64,000 bases of DNA from JADJPO01 sp963750395 (GTDB lineage: Bacteria > Actinomycetota > Actinomycetes > Actinomycetales > Kineosporiaceae). A program made the position numbers and the translations under genes. Positions 35,079-43,807 of the stretch are shown here, one piece after another (within the stretch, counting starts at the first letter, position 1; each line of letters opens with the position of its first letter). The notes under the pieces were generated by a model. The model was not told the DNA's origin. It saw nothing but the letters and a program-made list of their open reading frames with translations, and did no database searches. The stretch is from NCBI GenBank assembly GCA_963750395.1, contig CAVVQM010000008.1, forward strand, positions 310,001-374,000, given 5' to 3'.

Positions 35079-36010
35079 ACGAGGTGGCCTCGCCGGCTAC
35101 CGGCAGCCAGGCGTCCTCTGCGGGCGCACCCCGCGAGCCCAGCGTCGAACTGGTCATCGTCGCCTACCGCAGCCGCCCCCTCGTAGAGGGCCTGCTCGCC
35201 ACCCTGGCGGGCTTCGACGCCGTTCTGGTGGACAACTCCTCGGGCTCCGACGGGCTGGACGAGTTCGCCGCGGCCCACGAGAACCTGCGGTACCTGGACG
35301 GCGGGGGCGTCGGATTCGCCCGGGCCGCGAACGCCGGGGCGCGCAGTTCGGACCGGGACTTCCTGGTCTTCGTCAACCCGGACACCCGGCCCGAGCCCGC
35401 ACAGATCATGACGCTGCTGCGCCGGGCGGTGGCCTCGCCGCAGGTGTGCGGGGTCTCGGGGCTGACCGTGGACGCCGACGGGCGGCCCGAGCTGGGTGGC
35501 GGGTGGGAGCCGTCGCTGCGGCGCACGCTGGTGCACGCGGTGGGCGCTCACGTCCTGTGGCCGACGGCGGGGCTGTACGCCCGCCCGCAACCTCACCGGC
35601 CGATCGACCTGGACTGGGTCAGCGGAGCCTGCCTGGTGGTGCCCCGCGAGGACTTCCTCGCGCTGGGGGGCTTCGACGAACAGTTCTTCGTCTACAGCGA
35701 GGACGTCGCCTTCGGACGGCGGGTGCGCGAGTCCGGGCGGCGCCAGGTGCTGGACACGGACGTCCTGGTGGTGCACCAGGGGGCGGGCAGCGGCGACGCC
35801 CCGCCGCGGATGTTCCAGATGCGGGGGGCCTCGATGCGCCGCTATCTGGCGGGTACCCAGCCGACCTGGAGGGCGACGGCGATCTCGGTGGTCCTGTCGG
35901 CGGGTACTCTCGCCCGATCGGCCGTGGCCGCGGTGCGCGGCCGGCGGGCCTTGGCCGGTCAACATCTGGCGTACATTCGGGGCGTGTGGCTGGGGGGCCC
36001 CCAGCTCTAG
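35075..36010 (+). CDS. Glycosyltransferase family 2 (rhamnosyltransferase-like)
   Basis: A 311-residue GT2 enzyme. SVELVIVAYRSRPLVEGLLATL, GGGVGFARAANAGA and VFVNPDTRP are typical of WbbL-like rhamnosyltransferases; DWVSGACLVVPREDFLALGGFDEQFFVYSEDVAFGRRVR contains the ED motif. No membrane helix is obvious except a weak C-terminal one. Coupled to the preceding gene by ATGA and followed by the Wzz-like gene after ~65 bp. Confidence 0.87.
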   Translation: MNEVASPATGSQASSAGAPREPSVELVIVAYRSRPLVEGLLATLAGFDAVLVDNSSGSDGLDEFAAAHENLRYLDGGGVGFARAANAGARSSDRDFLVFVNPDTRPEPAQIMTLLRRAVASPQVCGVSGLTVDADGRPELGGGWEPSLRRTLVHAVGAHVLWPTAGLYARPQPHRPIDLDWVSGACLVVPREDFLALGGFDEQFFVYSEDVAFGRRVRESGRRQVLDTDVLVVHQGAGSGDAPPRMFQMRGASMRRYLAGTQPTWRATAISVVLSAGTLARSAVAAVRGRRALAGQHLAYIRGVWLGGPQL

Positions 36011-36075
36011 GGAACGCGGCGTCGACGCCGGAACAGTCCCGCTGCAAGCCGCGAGGAAAGAGAGATACGACGAGC

Positions 36076-37389
36076 ATGAAGTCCCCGGCCGAGATCCGCC
36101 CCGAGGGCGAGGACGAGCGTGTCCTGCCGTCGCAGCCGATCTCCGAACCAACCCCGCTGCCGTCCGAACCGTTGCCCGCGGAGGACCGCCGGCTGCCCAA
36201 GGTCGCGGCTCGGCCGGCGCCCGTCCTGGCCCTGCTACGCGCCCGCTGGACCTGGTTGGTGATCACCGGGCTCGTCGGGGCGGCACTGGGGCTGGTGCTG
36301 GGCAGCACCCAGCAGTACACGGCCACGGCGACGCTGCGTCTGGTGGGCATGAACGACTCCTTCCGGATCCAGCAGGTGGCCCAGACCTACGAGATCGTCG
36401 CCGTGTCCCCGCAGGTGATCGACCAGGCGGCCAAGGCACCGGCTCTGGCCGGCATCGCGCCTGAGCAACTCGGCCCGAAGGTGAAGGCGCTGTGGGTCAA
36501 CTCCACCGACCTGATCCAGGTGACGGTGACCGATCCGGACGGGCCGAAGGCGGTCGAGGAGGCGAACGCCGTCGTCGACGCGGTCGTGACCGTCGCGAAC
36601 ACCACCCGGGACGCCCGGCTGGCCGAGCTGAAGGGTCAGGTCGAGACAGCGATCGGCGATGCGCTCACCGGCAAGGCCCTGGCCGCGGAGGCCCAACGGC
36701 GCGATCAGCTCGGCAAGTCGCTCGGCGACGCCCAGATGAGCGCCATCCTGGAGTCCTCGTCGATCGCTGTGGACTCCAAGGCCGCAGCCTACGTCTCGGC
36801 GGGTGCCTCCTCCGCGGTCTCGGCCGCGCTGGGCGGCGCCGCCGGGATCATGCTGGGCAGCCTCGCCGCGCTGCTGGCCGGGGCCGGCCGACGCCGGGTG
36901 CGCACTCCCAACGAGCTCAAGGCGCTCGCGCCCGAGCTCACCCTGCGCGCCACGACGCAGGCCGGCGAGGTCGCCGGCCGGCTGCTGGAGTCCGGACACT
37001 CGACCCTGGTGGTGCTGTCGCTGCCGTCGACGCCGTCCTCGGCGTCCCGGTTCGCGGCCGCCGTGGCCAACCACCTACGGACGCACGGTTCGAGCGTGAC
37101 GCTGGTCAACGCGATCGCCCTGGAGTCCTCCGACTCCTCCTCCATGGCCCTGCCCGACGAGGTGTGGGTACTGCGCCGTGACATCCGCCAGGACGTCAAG
37201 GCCTACTTCTCCACCGACGTGCTGGTGGTCGCCTGCACCGCCGAGCCGGAGGCCGTCGGCCTGATCTCCGGCCAGTCCGACCTGATGGCGGTCGTGGTCG
37301 CCAAGGAGGGCCGGTCGAACCTGCAGCAGATCTGGGACGCGGTCGGGGCGGTGGAAGCGGCCGATCCCATCGTGGTTCTGGCTCCGTGA
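36076..37389 (+). CDS. Wzz/CapA-like chain-length protein with degenerate BY-kinase domain
   Basis: A 437-residue polysaccharide co-polymerase. Two membrane helices (WTWLVITGLVGAALGLVLG and the alanine/glycine-rich one near residue 260) flank an extracytoplasmic Wzz domain. The C-terminal ~150 residues have the outline of a BY-kinase (CpsD/Wzc) Rossmann fold: VVLSLPSTPSSASRFAAAVANHL stands where the Walker A GEGKTT loop should be, and VLVVACTAE and VVVAKEGRSNL resemble later kinase strands. The Walker A lysine is absent and there is no C-terminal tyrosine cluster, so ATP-driven autokinase activity is unlikely. Overlaps the Wzy-like gene (GTGA). Confidence 0.82.
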   Translation: MKSPAEIRPEGEDERVLPSQPISEPTPLPSEPLPAEDRRLPKVAARPAPVLALLRARWTWLVITGLVGAALGLVLGSTQQYTATATLRLVGMNDSFRIQQVAQTYEIVAVSPQVIDQAAKAPALAGIAPEQLGPKVKALWVNSTDLIQVTVTDPDGPKAVEEANAVVDAVVTVANTTRDARLAELKGQVETAIGDALTGKALAAEAQRRDQLGKSLGDAQMSAILESSSIAVDSKAAAYVSAGASSAVSAALGGAAGIMLGSLAALLAGAGRRRVRTPNELKALAPELTLRATTQAGEVAGRLLESGHSTLVVLSLPSTPSSASRFAAAVANHLRTHGSSVTLVNAIALESSDSSSMALPDEVWVLRRDIRQDVKAYFSTDVLVVACTAEPEAVGLISGQSDLMAVVVAKEGRSNLQQIWDAVGAVEAADPIVVLAP

Positions 37390-38837
37390 CTCTCGCGGTC
37401 CCCCCGACGCTGTCTCGCGGACGCCCGTCCGGCACAGTCGGGGCCCCGCGGCTCCGGCCGATCACCCTGATGCGGCCCTGGGAGGGACCGGCGCCCGATC
37501 CGCGCACCCACCCGGAAGACGCCAAGGCGTTGCAACGGGCGTGCGCGCGGTACATCTCCGGTGGCTTCCTGGGCATGGTCCTGCTGCAGCGGTTCGCCAC
37601 ACCCGGCATGCCCGAACTGGCGCTCCTGTTGCCGTTGCTGCCGGTGTTCGTCGGCTGGGGGCTGTTGCGGGGGATCGTCGAGCTCGACCGGTCCCGACTG
37701 ATGCTGTGGCTGGCCGCCGCCGGCAGCGCGGCCCTCGCCGTCCTGCTGCATCTGTGGCTGGTCGCCCTTCCCTACTTCAGCCTGACCGCCTACGGGCTCT
37801 TCTTCGCGATCTGGGTGTTCTCGGCCTACCGGGTCAAGGACCGCCGACCGGAGACGTTCCGGATGGCGCTGGCCGGGATCGCCCGCGTGGCCGGCTGGCT
37901 CGCGCTGGCCTGTGTCGTGTTCATCGGGACCCAGCTGTCCGGCGTGCCCTATCGCGACTACATGGCCGACGCCCTGCCGAAGACCCTGCTGCTCCAGGAC
38001 TTCGTGATCACCTATCCGATCGTCTACGGATCGCCGCTGTACCGGGCCAACGCCTGGATCGGGCTGGAGCCCTCCTTCGTCTCGATGCAGCTCGGGTTGG
38101 GTCTGGTGGCCGCGTTCCTGTCCGGGACGAAACTCCGGGTGCTGCTGGTGATCATCCTGGGCCTGGTCGCCTCGACCGCCGGTTCCGGGTTCGCCATCGT
38201 CGCCGTGGCACTGATCGTGATGCTCGGGTACCCGGTGCGCAACAACCTCGTGCGGTACCTGCCCCTGGCCGTCGTCGGCGCAGCCGCCCTGATGCTCACC
38301 CCGTTCGGACAGTCCATCCTCAGCCGGCTCACCGAGGCCGGCGACTCCCAGTCCTCGACGAGCCTGCGCGGCATCACCCCCTACGCCTACCTCTGGCCAC
38401 GCTGGGTCGACGATCTCATGGCGGTGCTGTGGGGTCGTGGGCCCGGCTCGTCGCAGACGATGGTCTCGGAGTCGGGCATCACCGGGCTCCTGGTCCCCAG
38501 TCCTGCCAAGATCTTCGTCGAGTACGGCCTGATCGCCGGCGTCCTGATCTCCGCCTGCCTCCTGTACGCCTACGTGGGTGGGCCCAGTCGCTCGCTGTCG
38601 GTCACTCTGCTGGTCTCGCTGTGGATGCTGCAGCCGGGGACCACGACGATCCTGGCCGTCCTGCCGTTGTTCCTGACCACCACCTGGTGGGCGCCGCGTA
38701 CCGGGGCCGTGCTCGAGAGCGACACCGCCACCTACGCCACCGCACGACGCTGGGTGGAGCGCGCCGCGCGTTGGAGACCCATGCAGACCGCGGGCACGTG
38801 GCGGATGGCGCGGCTCCGTCCGGGGGATCGGCGGTAG
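37386..38837 (+). CDS. O-antigen ligase/Wzy-like polymerase, membrane protein
   Basis: A 483-residue protein with about ten to twelve hydrophobic segments and a larger outside loop (~residues 205-230 and 315-345), the layout of Wzy polymerases and WaaL ligases. Sequence similarity of this family is low, so the call rests on topology and neighbours (Wzz, Wzx, glycosyltransferases). LSSGTKLRVLLVIILGL-type hydrophobic blocks are typical. GTG start overlapping the wzz-like stop. Confidence 0.75.
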   Translation: MTLAVPPTLSRGRPSGTVGAPRLRPITLMRPWEGPAPDPRTHPEDAKALQRACARYISGGFLGMVLLQRFATPGMPELALLLPLLPVFVGWGLLRGIVELDRSRLMLWLAAAGSAALAVLLHLWLVALPYFSLTAYGLFFAIWVFSAYRVKDRRPETFRMALAGIARVAGWLALACVVFIGTQLSGVPYRDYMADALPKTLLLQDFVITYPIVYGSPLYRANAWIGLEPSFVSMQLGLGLVAAFLSGTKLRVLLVIILGLVASTAGSGFAIVAVALIVMLGYPVRNNLVRYLPLAVVGAAALMLTPFGQSILSRLTEAGDSQSSTSLRGITPYAYLWPRWVDDLMAVLWGRGPGSSQTMVSESGITGLLVPSPAKIFVEYGLIAGVLISACLLYAYVGGPSRSLSVTLLVSLWMLQPGTTTILAVLPLFLTTTWWAPRTGAVLESDTATYATARRWVERAARWRPMQTAGTWRMARLRPGDRR

Positions 38838-38871
38838 TCTCTGAGCTCGGCCCGAGAGGAAGAACACAGAC

Positions 38872-40050
38872 ATGGCCAGGGTGACTGTGGTGATGCCTGT
38901 CCTCAACGAGGAGGACAGCGTCGCTGACGCCGTGCACTCGGTGCTGGCTCAGACCTTCACCGACCTCGAGGTGTTCGTCGTGGACGGCGACTCGACGGAC
39001 GCCACGGCTCGCAAGGTCGGCGAGATCGCCGCCACCGAGCCCCGGGTCCACCTGCTGCGCAACGCCGAGCGCACCATCCCGCACGCCTTGAACGTGGCCC
39101 TGGCGCAGACCCGCAGCGAGTTCCTGTCCCGGGTCGACGGCCATGCCGCGGTCAACCCCACCTACCTGGAGCGTGCCGTGAACACCCTGCGCGCCGACCC
39201 GCAGGTGGCCGCGGTCGGTGGTCGTCGGATCGGCGTGGCGTGGTCGCCCGGTGGCGTCGCCGTGGCCACCGCGCTCTCGAGTCGCTTCGGTGTCGGGGAC
39301 TCGATCAACCACTACGCCGAGAGCCCTCAGGACACCGATCACGCCTCGTTCGGCATGTTCCGCACCGAGGTGCTGCGCCAGATCGACGGCTGGGACGAGG
39401 ACCTGCTGGTCAATGAGGACGTCGACCTCGATCACCGGATCCTCGCGCAGGGGTACCGGATCCGGTTCGACCCGGACATGCACATCTACTGGCACGTCCG
39501 CGAGGGCGTGTCGGCCCTGGCCCGTCAGTACCGCCGGTACGGACGGGGCAAGGCGGCGATGGTCCGCAAGAACGGCCGCGGCGCGGTGCGACTGCGTCAT
39601 CTGGCCCCCCCGGTGCTGTTCTGCGTCATGACGGGCGCCGTCGGTCTGGTCCTGATCGGGCAGTGGCCGCTGGGCCTGCTGCTGGCCGCTCCGTACGCCT
39701 GCGCGCTCGCGGTGGCCACCGTCGTCACGATGCGGACCGCCGAACGGGTGCACACTCCGCCCACGTCCGGCCCGTCACCATTGGACCGGACGAGTGAGGA
39801 CCGAACGAGTGGAGACGCCGGACGACGTCCCACGCCGATCCGGTTGGTGGGGGCCTTCATGGCCATGCATCTCGGCTGGGGACTGGGGTTCCTCGAGGGC
39901 CTGCTGTTCGGCCTCAGGCCCGCCTCGGCCAGCGCCCGGTTGCCGTCCGAACTCGACGCGCCCTCGAGCGGGCGAGCGTCGCGCAAGGACGTGACGGGCG
40001 GGCCGAGGAAGGCCTCGAAGGCGCAGGCCAGGCGCGCAGGGCGGCACTGA
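38872..40050 (+). CDS. Glycosyltransferase family 2, ExoA-like with C-terminal membrane helices
   Basis: A 392-residue GT2 enzyme. ARVTVVMPVLNEEDSVADAV and VFVVDGDSTDAT open the GT-A fold; FLSRVDGHAAVNPTYL has the metal-binding DG(H) in place of DxD, as in succinoglycan ExoA-type enzymes; LLVNEDVDLDHRILAQG is the ED motif, and a QYRRYGRGK acceptor-side motif follows. Two or three membrane helices lie near the C-terminus, followed by a basic tail. AGAGGAA is about 12 nt upstream of ATG, and TAGTCT near 38836 may be a -10. Confidence 0.87.
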   Translation: MARVTVVMPVLNEEDSVADAVHSVLAQTFTDLEVFVVDGDSTDATARKVGEIAATEPRVHLLRNAERTIPHALNVALAQTRSEFLSRVDGHAAVNPTYLERAVNTLRADPQVAAVGGRRIGVAWSPGGVAVATALSSRFGVGDSINHYAESPQDTDHASFGMFRTEVLRQIDGWDEDLLVNEDVDLDHRILAQGYRIRFDPDMHIYWHVREGVSALARQYRRYGRGKAAMVRKNGRGAVRLRHLAPPVLFCVMTGAVGLVLIGQWPLGLLLAAPYACALAVATVVTMRTAERVHTPPTSGPSPLDRTSEDRTSGDAGRRPTPIRLVGAFMAMHLGWGLGFLEGLLFGLRPASASARLPSELDAPSSGRASRKDVTGGPRKASKAQARRAGRH

Positions 40051-40286
40051 CCGGTTCGCCGTCAGGGCCGGGGTGCGCTCGGCCCTGACGCGGGGCCGCG
40101 TCGCCGTCCCGGCCGACTCGTGCGGTGCTCGCCCCACTCGGGCCGGCAGTCCGGACGACGCCGCCCCCGCCCCTGGACCGGTCACCGATCCCGGGGATAC
40201 ATCGACATCACCCTTCGTAGGGCACCCACGGCGTCCGGGGTGAACGCCCCCGCAACTCCTACAGTCGTCCGCGTTCCGGCACCGAA

Positions 40287-40315
40287 CCCCTAGACGTCGC
40301 CACATCGTCTAGGGG
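40287..40315 (+). promoter_or_regulatory. Hairpin covering the ribosome binding site of the secreted GH26-like gene
   Basis: A perfect 10-bp inverted repeat (CCCCTAGACG / CGTCTAGGGG) with a 9-nt loop. The 3' arm runs into AGGGGGG, the only purine-rich ribosome-binding sequence, ending 5-6 nt before the ATG. Folding would hide it. A DNA operator is the alternative reading. Confidence 0.55.
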
Positions 40316-40321
40316 GGTCCG

Positions 40322-41425
40322 ATGCGTTCCTCGCTCGTCAGCAAACTCGCCACGGCCGGCGCCGTCTGCCTGACCATGGCCGCCGGAGCGCTGGTCGCTC
40401 CGCAGTCCGCCGGCGCCGAGTCGATCACCCGAACCGGTGCCGTGGGCGGCAAGTCCAGCGCCCCGAGCAGCAAGAGCCCGACCACCAGCGGCGGTGTCGG
40501 CCGGATGGCCAAGGCCTATTACGGCACGCCCCGCTCCGGGCTGCCCTGGCACAGCGGCTTCTGGCCCGGGGTGTCCATGTCGGCCACCCGCGCCGCCCAG
40601 GCCGAGCAGTGGGCCGGGCGCCCGTTCGACTTCGTGACCGTCTACCCCGCCTACGGCTCCTGGGCGGAGCTGGATTCCAGCACCTGGGTGTACGGGCTGA
40701 TGAAGGGCTACCAGGGACGCCTGGCCTACGGTCTGCCGCTGCTGCCCAGCAATCGGGTGGGGCAGTGGAACGACGTACTGTCCGGCGCCCACGACGCGTC
40801 GTTCCGGAAGATCGCGAGGGACCTGCGGACGAACGGATTCGGCGACACGGCGATCCGGGTCGGTCTGGAGGCGAACGGCGACTGGTTCGCGTGGGGGGCC
40901 ACCGCGAGCACGGCGCCGAAGTTCCGGGCGGCGTTCCAGCGTGTGGTCAAGATCATGAACACCGAGACCCCCTCGTTGACCTTCTGGTTCGACACCTCGT
41001 CGGGCTTCGGTCTGCCGGGTCAGACGAACCGGTTGGACGCCCTGACCAAGCTCTACCCGGGCGACGCCTACGTCGACGGCATCTCGATGGACCACTACGA
41101 CCACTGGGAGATGGTGGCCAAGTCGGATGCGGCCTTCGCCAAGGCCATGCGTCCCCCGGGCGGCCCGGGGCTCGGCGACGCCGCGGACTTCGCCCGCAAG
41201 CGCAACAAGGCGTTCGCGGTGCCGGAGTGGGGCGTCGTCGGCAATCAGTGGGGCGGGGGCGACAACGCCTTCTTCATCAAGAAGATGCACGCGTTCTTCA
41301 TGTCCTACCGGGACGTGCTGGTCTACGAGTGCTACTTCAGCGAGCCGGCCTCCTACATCAAGAACGCGCTCTTCGGCCCGGTCCAGATGCCGAAGGCCTC
41401 GGCGGCCTACAAGACCTACTTCTGA
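40322..41425 (+). CDS. GH26-like glycoside hydrolase, secreted
   Basis: A 367-residue secreted protein with a Sec signal peptide (LATAGAVCLTMAAGALVAPQSAGAE pattern) and a Ser/Lys-rich spacer. The catalytic domain matches the membrane paralogue at 32.9 kb: FVTVYPAYGSWAEL, LAYGLPLLP, IRVGLEANGDWFAWG with the likely acid/base Glu, SMDHYDHWEM, and FAVPEWGVV with the likely nucleophile. It may cut the exported polysaccharide outside the cell. It has its own leader with a hairpin over the ribosome binding site and a terminator after it, so it is probably monocistronic. Confidence 0.82.
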   Translation: MRSSLVSKLATAGAVCLTMAAGALVAPQSAGAESITRTGAVGGKSSAPSSKSPTTSGGVGRMAKAYYGTPRSGLPWHSGFWPGVSMSATRAAQAEQWAGRPFDFVTVYPAYGSWAELDSSTWVYGLMKGYQGRLAYGLPLLPSNRVGQWNDVLSGAHDASFRKIARDLRTNGFGDTAIRVGLEANGDWFAWGATASTAPKFRAAFQRVVKIMNTETPSLTFWFDTSSGFGLPGQTNRLDALTKLYPGDAYVDGISMDHYDHWEMVAKSDAAFAKAMRPPGGPGLGDAADFARKRNKAFAVPEWGVVGNQWGGGDNAFFIKKMHAFFMSYRDVLVYECYFSEPASYIKNALFGPVQMPKASAAYKTYF

Positions 41426-41479
41426 TCCTGAGGGGCCGCGGTTCACCGGGGTCTGCCCCGCATCGGCCGATCGGTTGAT

Positions 41480-41511
41480 GGTGCGCATCCGAGTCCGCTC
41501 GGATGCGCACC
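41480..41511 (+). terminator. Hairpin terminator after the secreted GH26-like gene
   Basis: A perfect 14-bp stem (41480-41493 and 41498-41511) with a TCCG loop, followed by GTTGCGTTA; about 55 bp after the stop. Confidence 0.75.
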
Positions 41512-41581
41512 GTTGCGTTACGGGCGGTTACAGTCGGTCGTGCTTCAGCCTGCTCGCCCGCACGGAAGGACGCCCCGAACG

Positions 41582-42916
41582 GTGACCAAACCGACTCGTG
41601 ACGAGGCGGTCACGCGTCCGAGGAACGACGGCGGACCCGGGCGTCGGGACGGCGGGTCGGGCGGCCTGCTGAGACTCGCCGGCCGTGCCAGCTGGAACGT
41701 CATCGATCAGGTGCTCTCGGCGCTGACCAACGCCGTGCTGAACATCCTGGTGGCGCGACAGGTGGGCAGCGCCGGGTTCGGAGCCTTCGCCGCCGCGTTC
41801 CTGCTGTTCAGCCTGTTCATCGGCGTGGAGCGGGCGCTCGTCGGTCAGCCCATGAGCATCCGCTACAGCGGTGCCGTCGACGAGCACCTGCGCTCGGGCA
41901 AGACGCGAGCCCTCGGCGCGGCACTCGCCGTGGGTCTGGCCGGTGCCGCGCTGCTGGTGCCCGCCGGACTGGTCCTGGGCGGCCAACTGGGTGGCGCCCT
42001 GGTCGCGGTCGGTGCGATGCTGCCCCTCCTGCTGCTGCAGGACGCCTGCCGGTTGATCTTCTTCGCGTTGGGTCTGGCGAAGCTGGCCGCCGCCAACGAC
42101 GCCCTCTGGGCCGTCATCCAATTCACGGGGATCGCCCTGGCAGCCACCCTGGGCGTGGCCACCGCGCCCACGCTCATCGTCATCTGGGGGCTGGCCGCCG
42201 GTGTCTGTGTGATCGTCGCCCTGGCCCAGTTGGGCGTCCTGCCCGACGTGCGGGGGGCCCGCAGCTGGTTCGTCGAGCATCGGGACATCTCCGGCTACCT
42301 GCTGGCCGAGTACCTGCTCGGCGCGGGTGCCATCCAGGGCGGCATCCTGGCGGTCGGAGCGCTGGTGGGCGGCCGCGAGGGGCTGGCCATCGTGGGGGCC
42401 TTCCGAGCCGCCCAGGTCGTCCTGGGACCGCTGAGCATGCTGGCCACCTCGCTGCAGACCTTCTCGTTGCCGGAACTGTCCAGGCGGTTGCGAATGACCG
42501 CGGCCCAGCGCTGGAGGATCGCCCTGGCGATCGGCGCCCTGATGGCGAGCATCTCGCTGGTCTACCTGATCGTGCTGCTGAACCTGCCCCCCGAGGCCGG
42601 CGAGTTCCTGTTCCGCGACAGCTGGGCGGGTGCCCTGGAGGTCCTCCTGCCGATGGGGATCGGCATGACGGCCGGGTTCACCTGCTTCGGCTGCGGGATC
42701 GTCATCTACTCGATGGGGCTGGCCCGGCGCACCTTCAGGATCATGGTGGTGGAGGCGCCGCTGATCTTCACGTTGATGATCGCCGGGGCGTTCACCGCGG
42801 GCGCCGCCGGGGCCGCCTGGGGCATGGCCCTGGACCAGATCGCCTTGGTCCCGCTGTGGTTCTGGACGCTGCGGGGGGTCCTCAGGGACGCGCCGGCGAA
42901 GCCAGCCGATGCCTGA
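41582..42916 (+). CDS. Wzx-like polysaccharide flippase (MATE/MOP superfamily)
   Basis: A 444-residue protein with about 12 hydrophobic segments. It matches the Wzx/oligosaccharide flippase layout of lipid-linked repeat-unit exporters: NVIDQVLSALTNAVLNILVARQVGSAGFGAFAAAF in helix 1 and a pseudo-repeat in the second half. It probably moves undecaprenyl-linked repeats to the outer face for the Wzy-like polymerase. GTG start with AAGGA upstream. Its 3' end overlaps the convergent deacetylase gene by 35 bp. Confidence 0.83.
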   Translation: MTKPTRDEAVTRPRNDGGPGRRDGGSGGLLRLAGRASWNVIDQVLSALTNAVLNILVARQVGSAGFGAFAAAFLLFSLFIGVERALVGQPMSIRYSGAVDEHLRSGKTRALGAALAVGLAGAALLVPAGLVLGGQLGGALVAVGAMLPLLLLQDACRLIFFALGLAKLAAANDALWAVIQFTGIALAATLGVATAPTLIVIWGLAAGVCVIVALAQLGVLPDVRGARSWFVEHRDISGYLLAEYLLGAGAIQGGILAVGALVGGREGLAIVGAFRAAQVVLGPLSMLATSLQTFSLPELSRRLRMTAAQRWRIALAIGALMASISLVYLIVLLNLPPEAGEFLFRDSWAGALEVLLPMGIGMTAGFTCFGCGIVIYSMGLARRTFRIMVVEAPLIFTLMIAGAFTAGAAGAAWGMALDQIALVPLWFWTLRGVLRDAPAKPADA

Positions 42917-43721
42917 GCCGCGCCCAGGGGCGCTGCGTGGTCACGGCCCTCACCTGCTGATGGCCCGCCAGCAGTTCACCGACCGGCACGGCCCGGTAAC
43001 CGTCGGCAGCCAGCGCGTCCAGCAAGCGCGCGGTCACCTCACCCCGGCTGAAGCGGGGCCGCAGCGCCTCGTCGGTGTCCTCCGTCGTGTCGTGCAGCAG
43101 CAGGACGGCGCCCGGGTGGCGGGCCGCATGGGCCCGGCGGACCACCTCGTCGGCGCCGTCGTCCAGCCAGTCCTGCGCCCACGCCGTCCAGTACACGACG
43201 TCCATGCCGAGCAACCGGGCGGCGAGGAACTGGGCCAGGCCCTGCGCCCCGTAGGTGGGGCGGTACATGGTCACCGGCACTCCGCTGACCCGCTCCAGGC
43301 GGCGCTTGGCGGTGCGGACGGTGCGGACGGCGCGCAGGGCCGAGACCTCGGTGAGCCGGGCGTGGTCGATCCCGTGCAGCCCGATCTCGTGGCCGGCGTC
43401 CAGGATCTGCCTGATCAGGCCGGGGAACTCCTCGGCGCGGTCGGTGAGCACGAAGAAGGTCGCCCGGACCTCGCGTGCCGACAGCTCGTCCAGGATCTCT
43501 CGGGTGTGTTGCGGATGCGGGCCGTCGTCGTAGGTGAGAGCCAGCACCGGCTCCTGCGTGACCACCCTCATCGCCGAGCTGAACGGCAACAGGAGGGGGC
43601 CGGCCCACCTCATCAGGCGCCCGGGAGCGTCCGGCAGACGTCGAGGGCCCGGCGCGGCGTGATCGCCCAAGTCACGTTCGCGTACCAGGACCGCCTGCGA
43701 AGATGTGCGAGATCCGTTCAT
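42882..43721 (-). CDS. Polysaccharide deacetylase (NodB/CE4)
   Basis: A 279-residue CE4 enzyme that removes acetyl groups from N-acetylated sugars or peptidoglycan. TYDDGPHPQHT carries the catalytic Asp and a metal Asp, GLHGIDHARL the metal His pair, MYRPTYGAQG the motif-3 Arg, and VLLLHDTTED the last His motif. The ATG at 43721 is preferred since the longer upstream frame is proline-rich. It is divergent from the GT2 gene, with close spacing (87 bp), and overlaps the wzx-like gene at its 3' end. Confidence 0.9.
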   Translation of the reverse strand: MNGSRTSSQAVLVRERDLGDHAAPGPRRLPDAPGRLMRWAGPLLLPFSSAMRVVTQEPVLALTYDDGPHPQHTREILDELSAREVRATFFVLTDRAEEFPGLIRQILDAGHEIGLHGIDHARLTEVSALRAVRTVRTAKRRLERVSGVPVTMYRPTYGAQGLAQFLAARLLGMDVVYWTAWAQDWLDDGADEVVRRAHAARHPGAVLLLHDTTEDTDEALRPRFSRGEVTARLLDALAADGYRAVPVGELLAGHQQVRAVTTQRPWARLRHRLASPARP

Positions 43722-43807
43722 TGCACAAGATGTACACCATTGTGTGGCAGGCTCGACGAACGGGAGGTCTAGGCAGGGTATGTCGTCGAACGGTTGGGCC
43801 GGGAGCC

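Noticed and set aside
43722..43807. Leaderless promoter for the deacetylase
   Set aside because: Spacing is 7 nt and the hexamer (TACATC) is poor; not counted with the ten clear cases.
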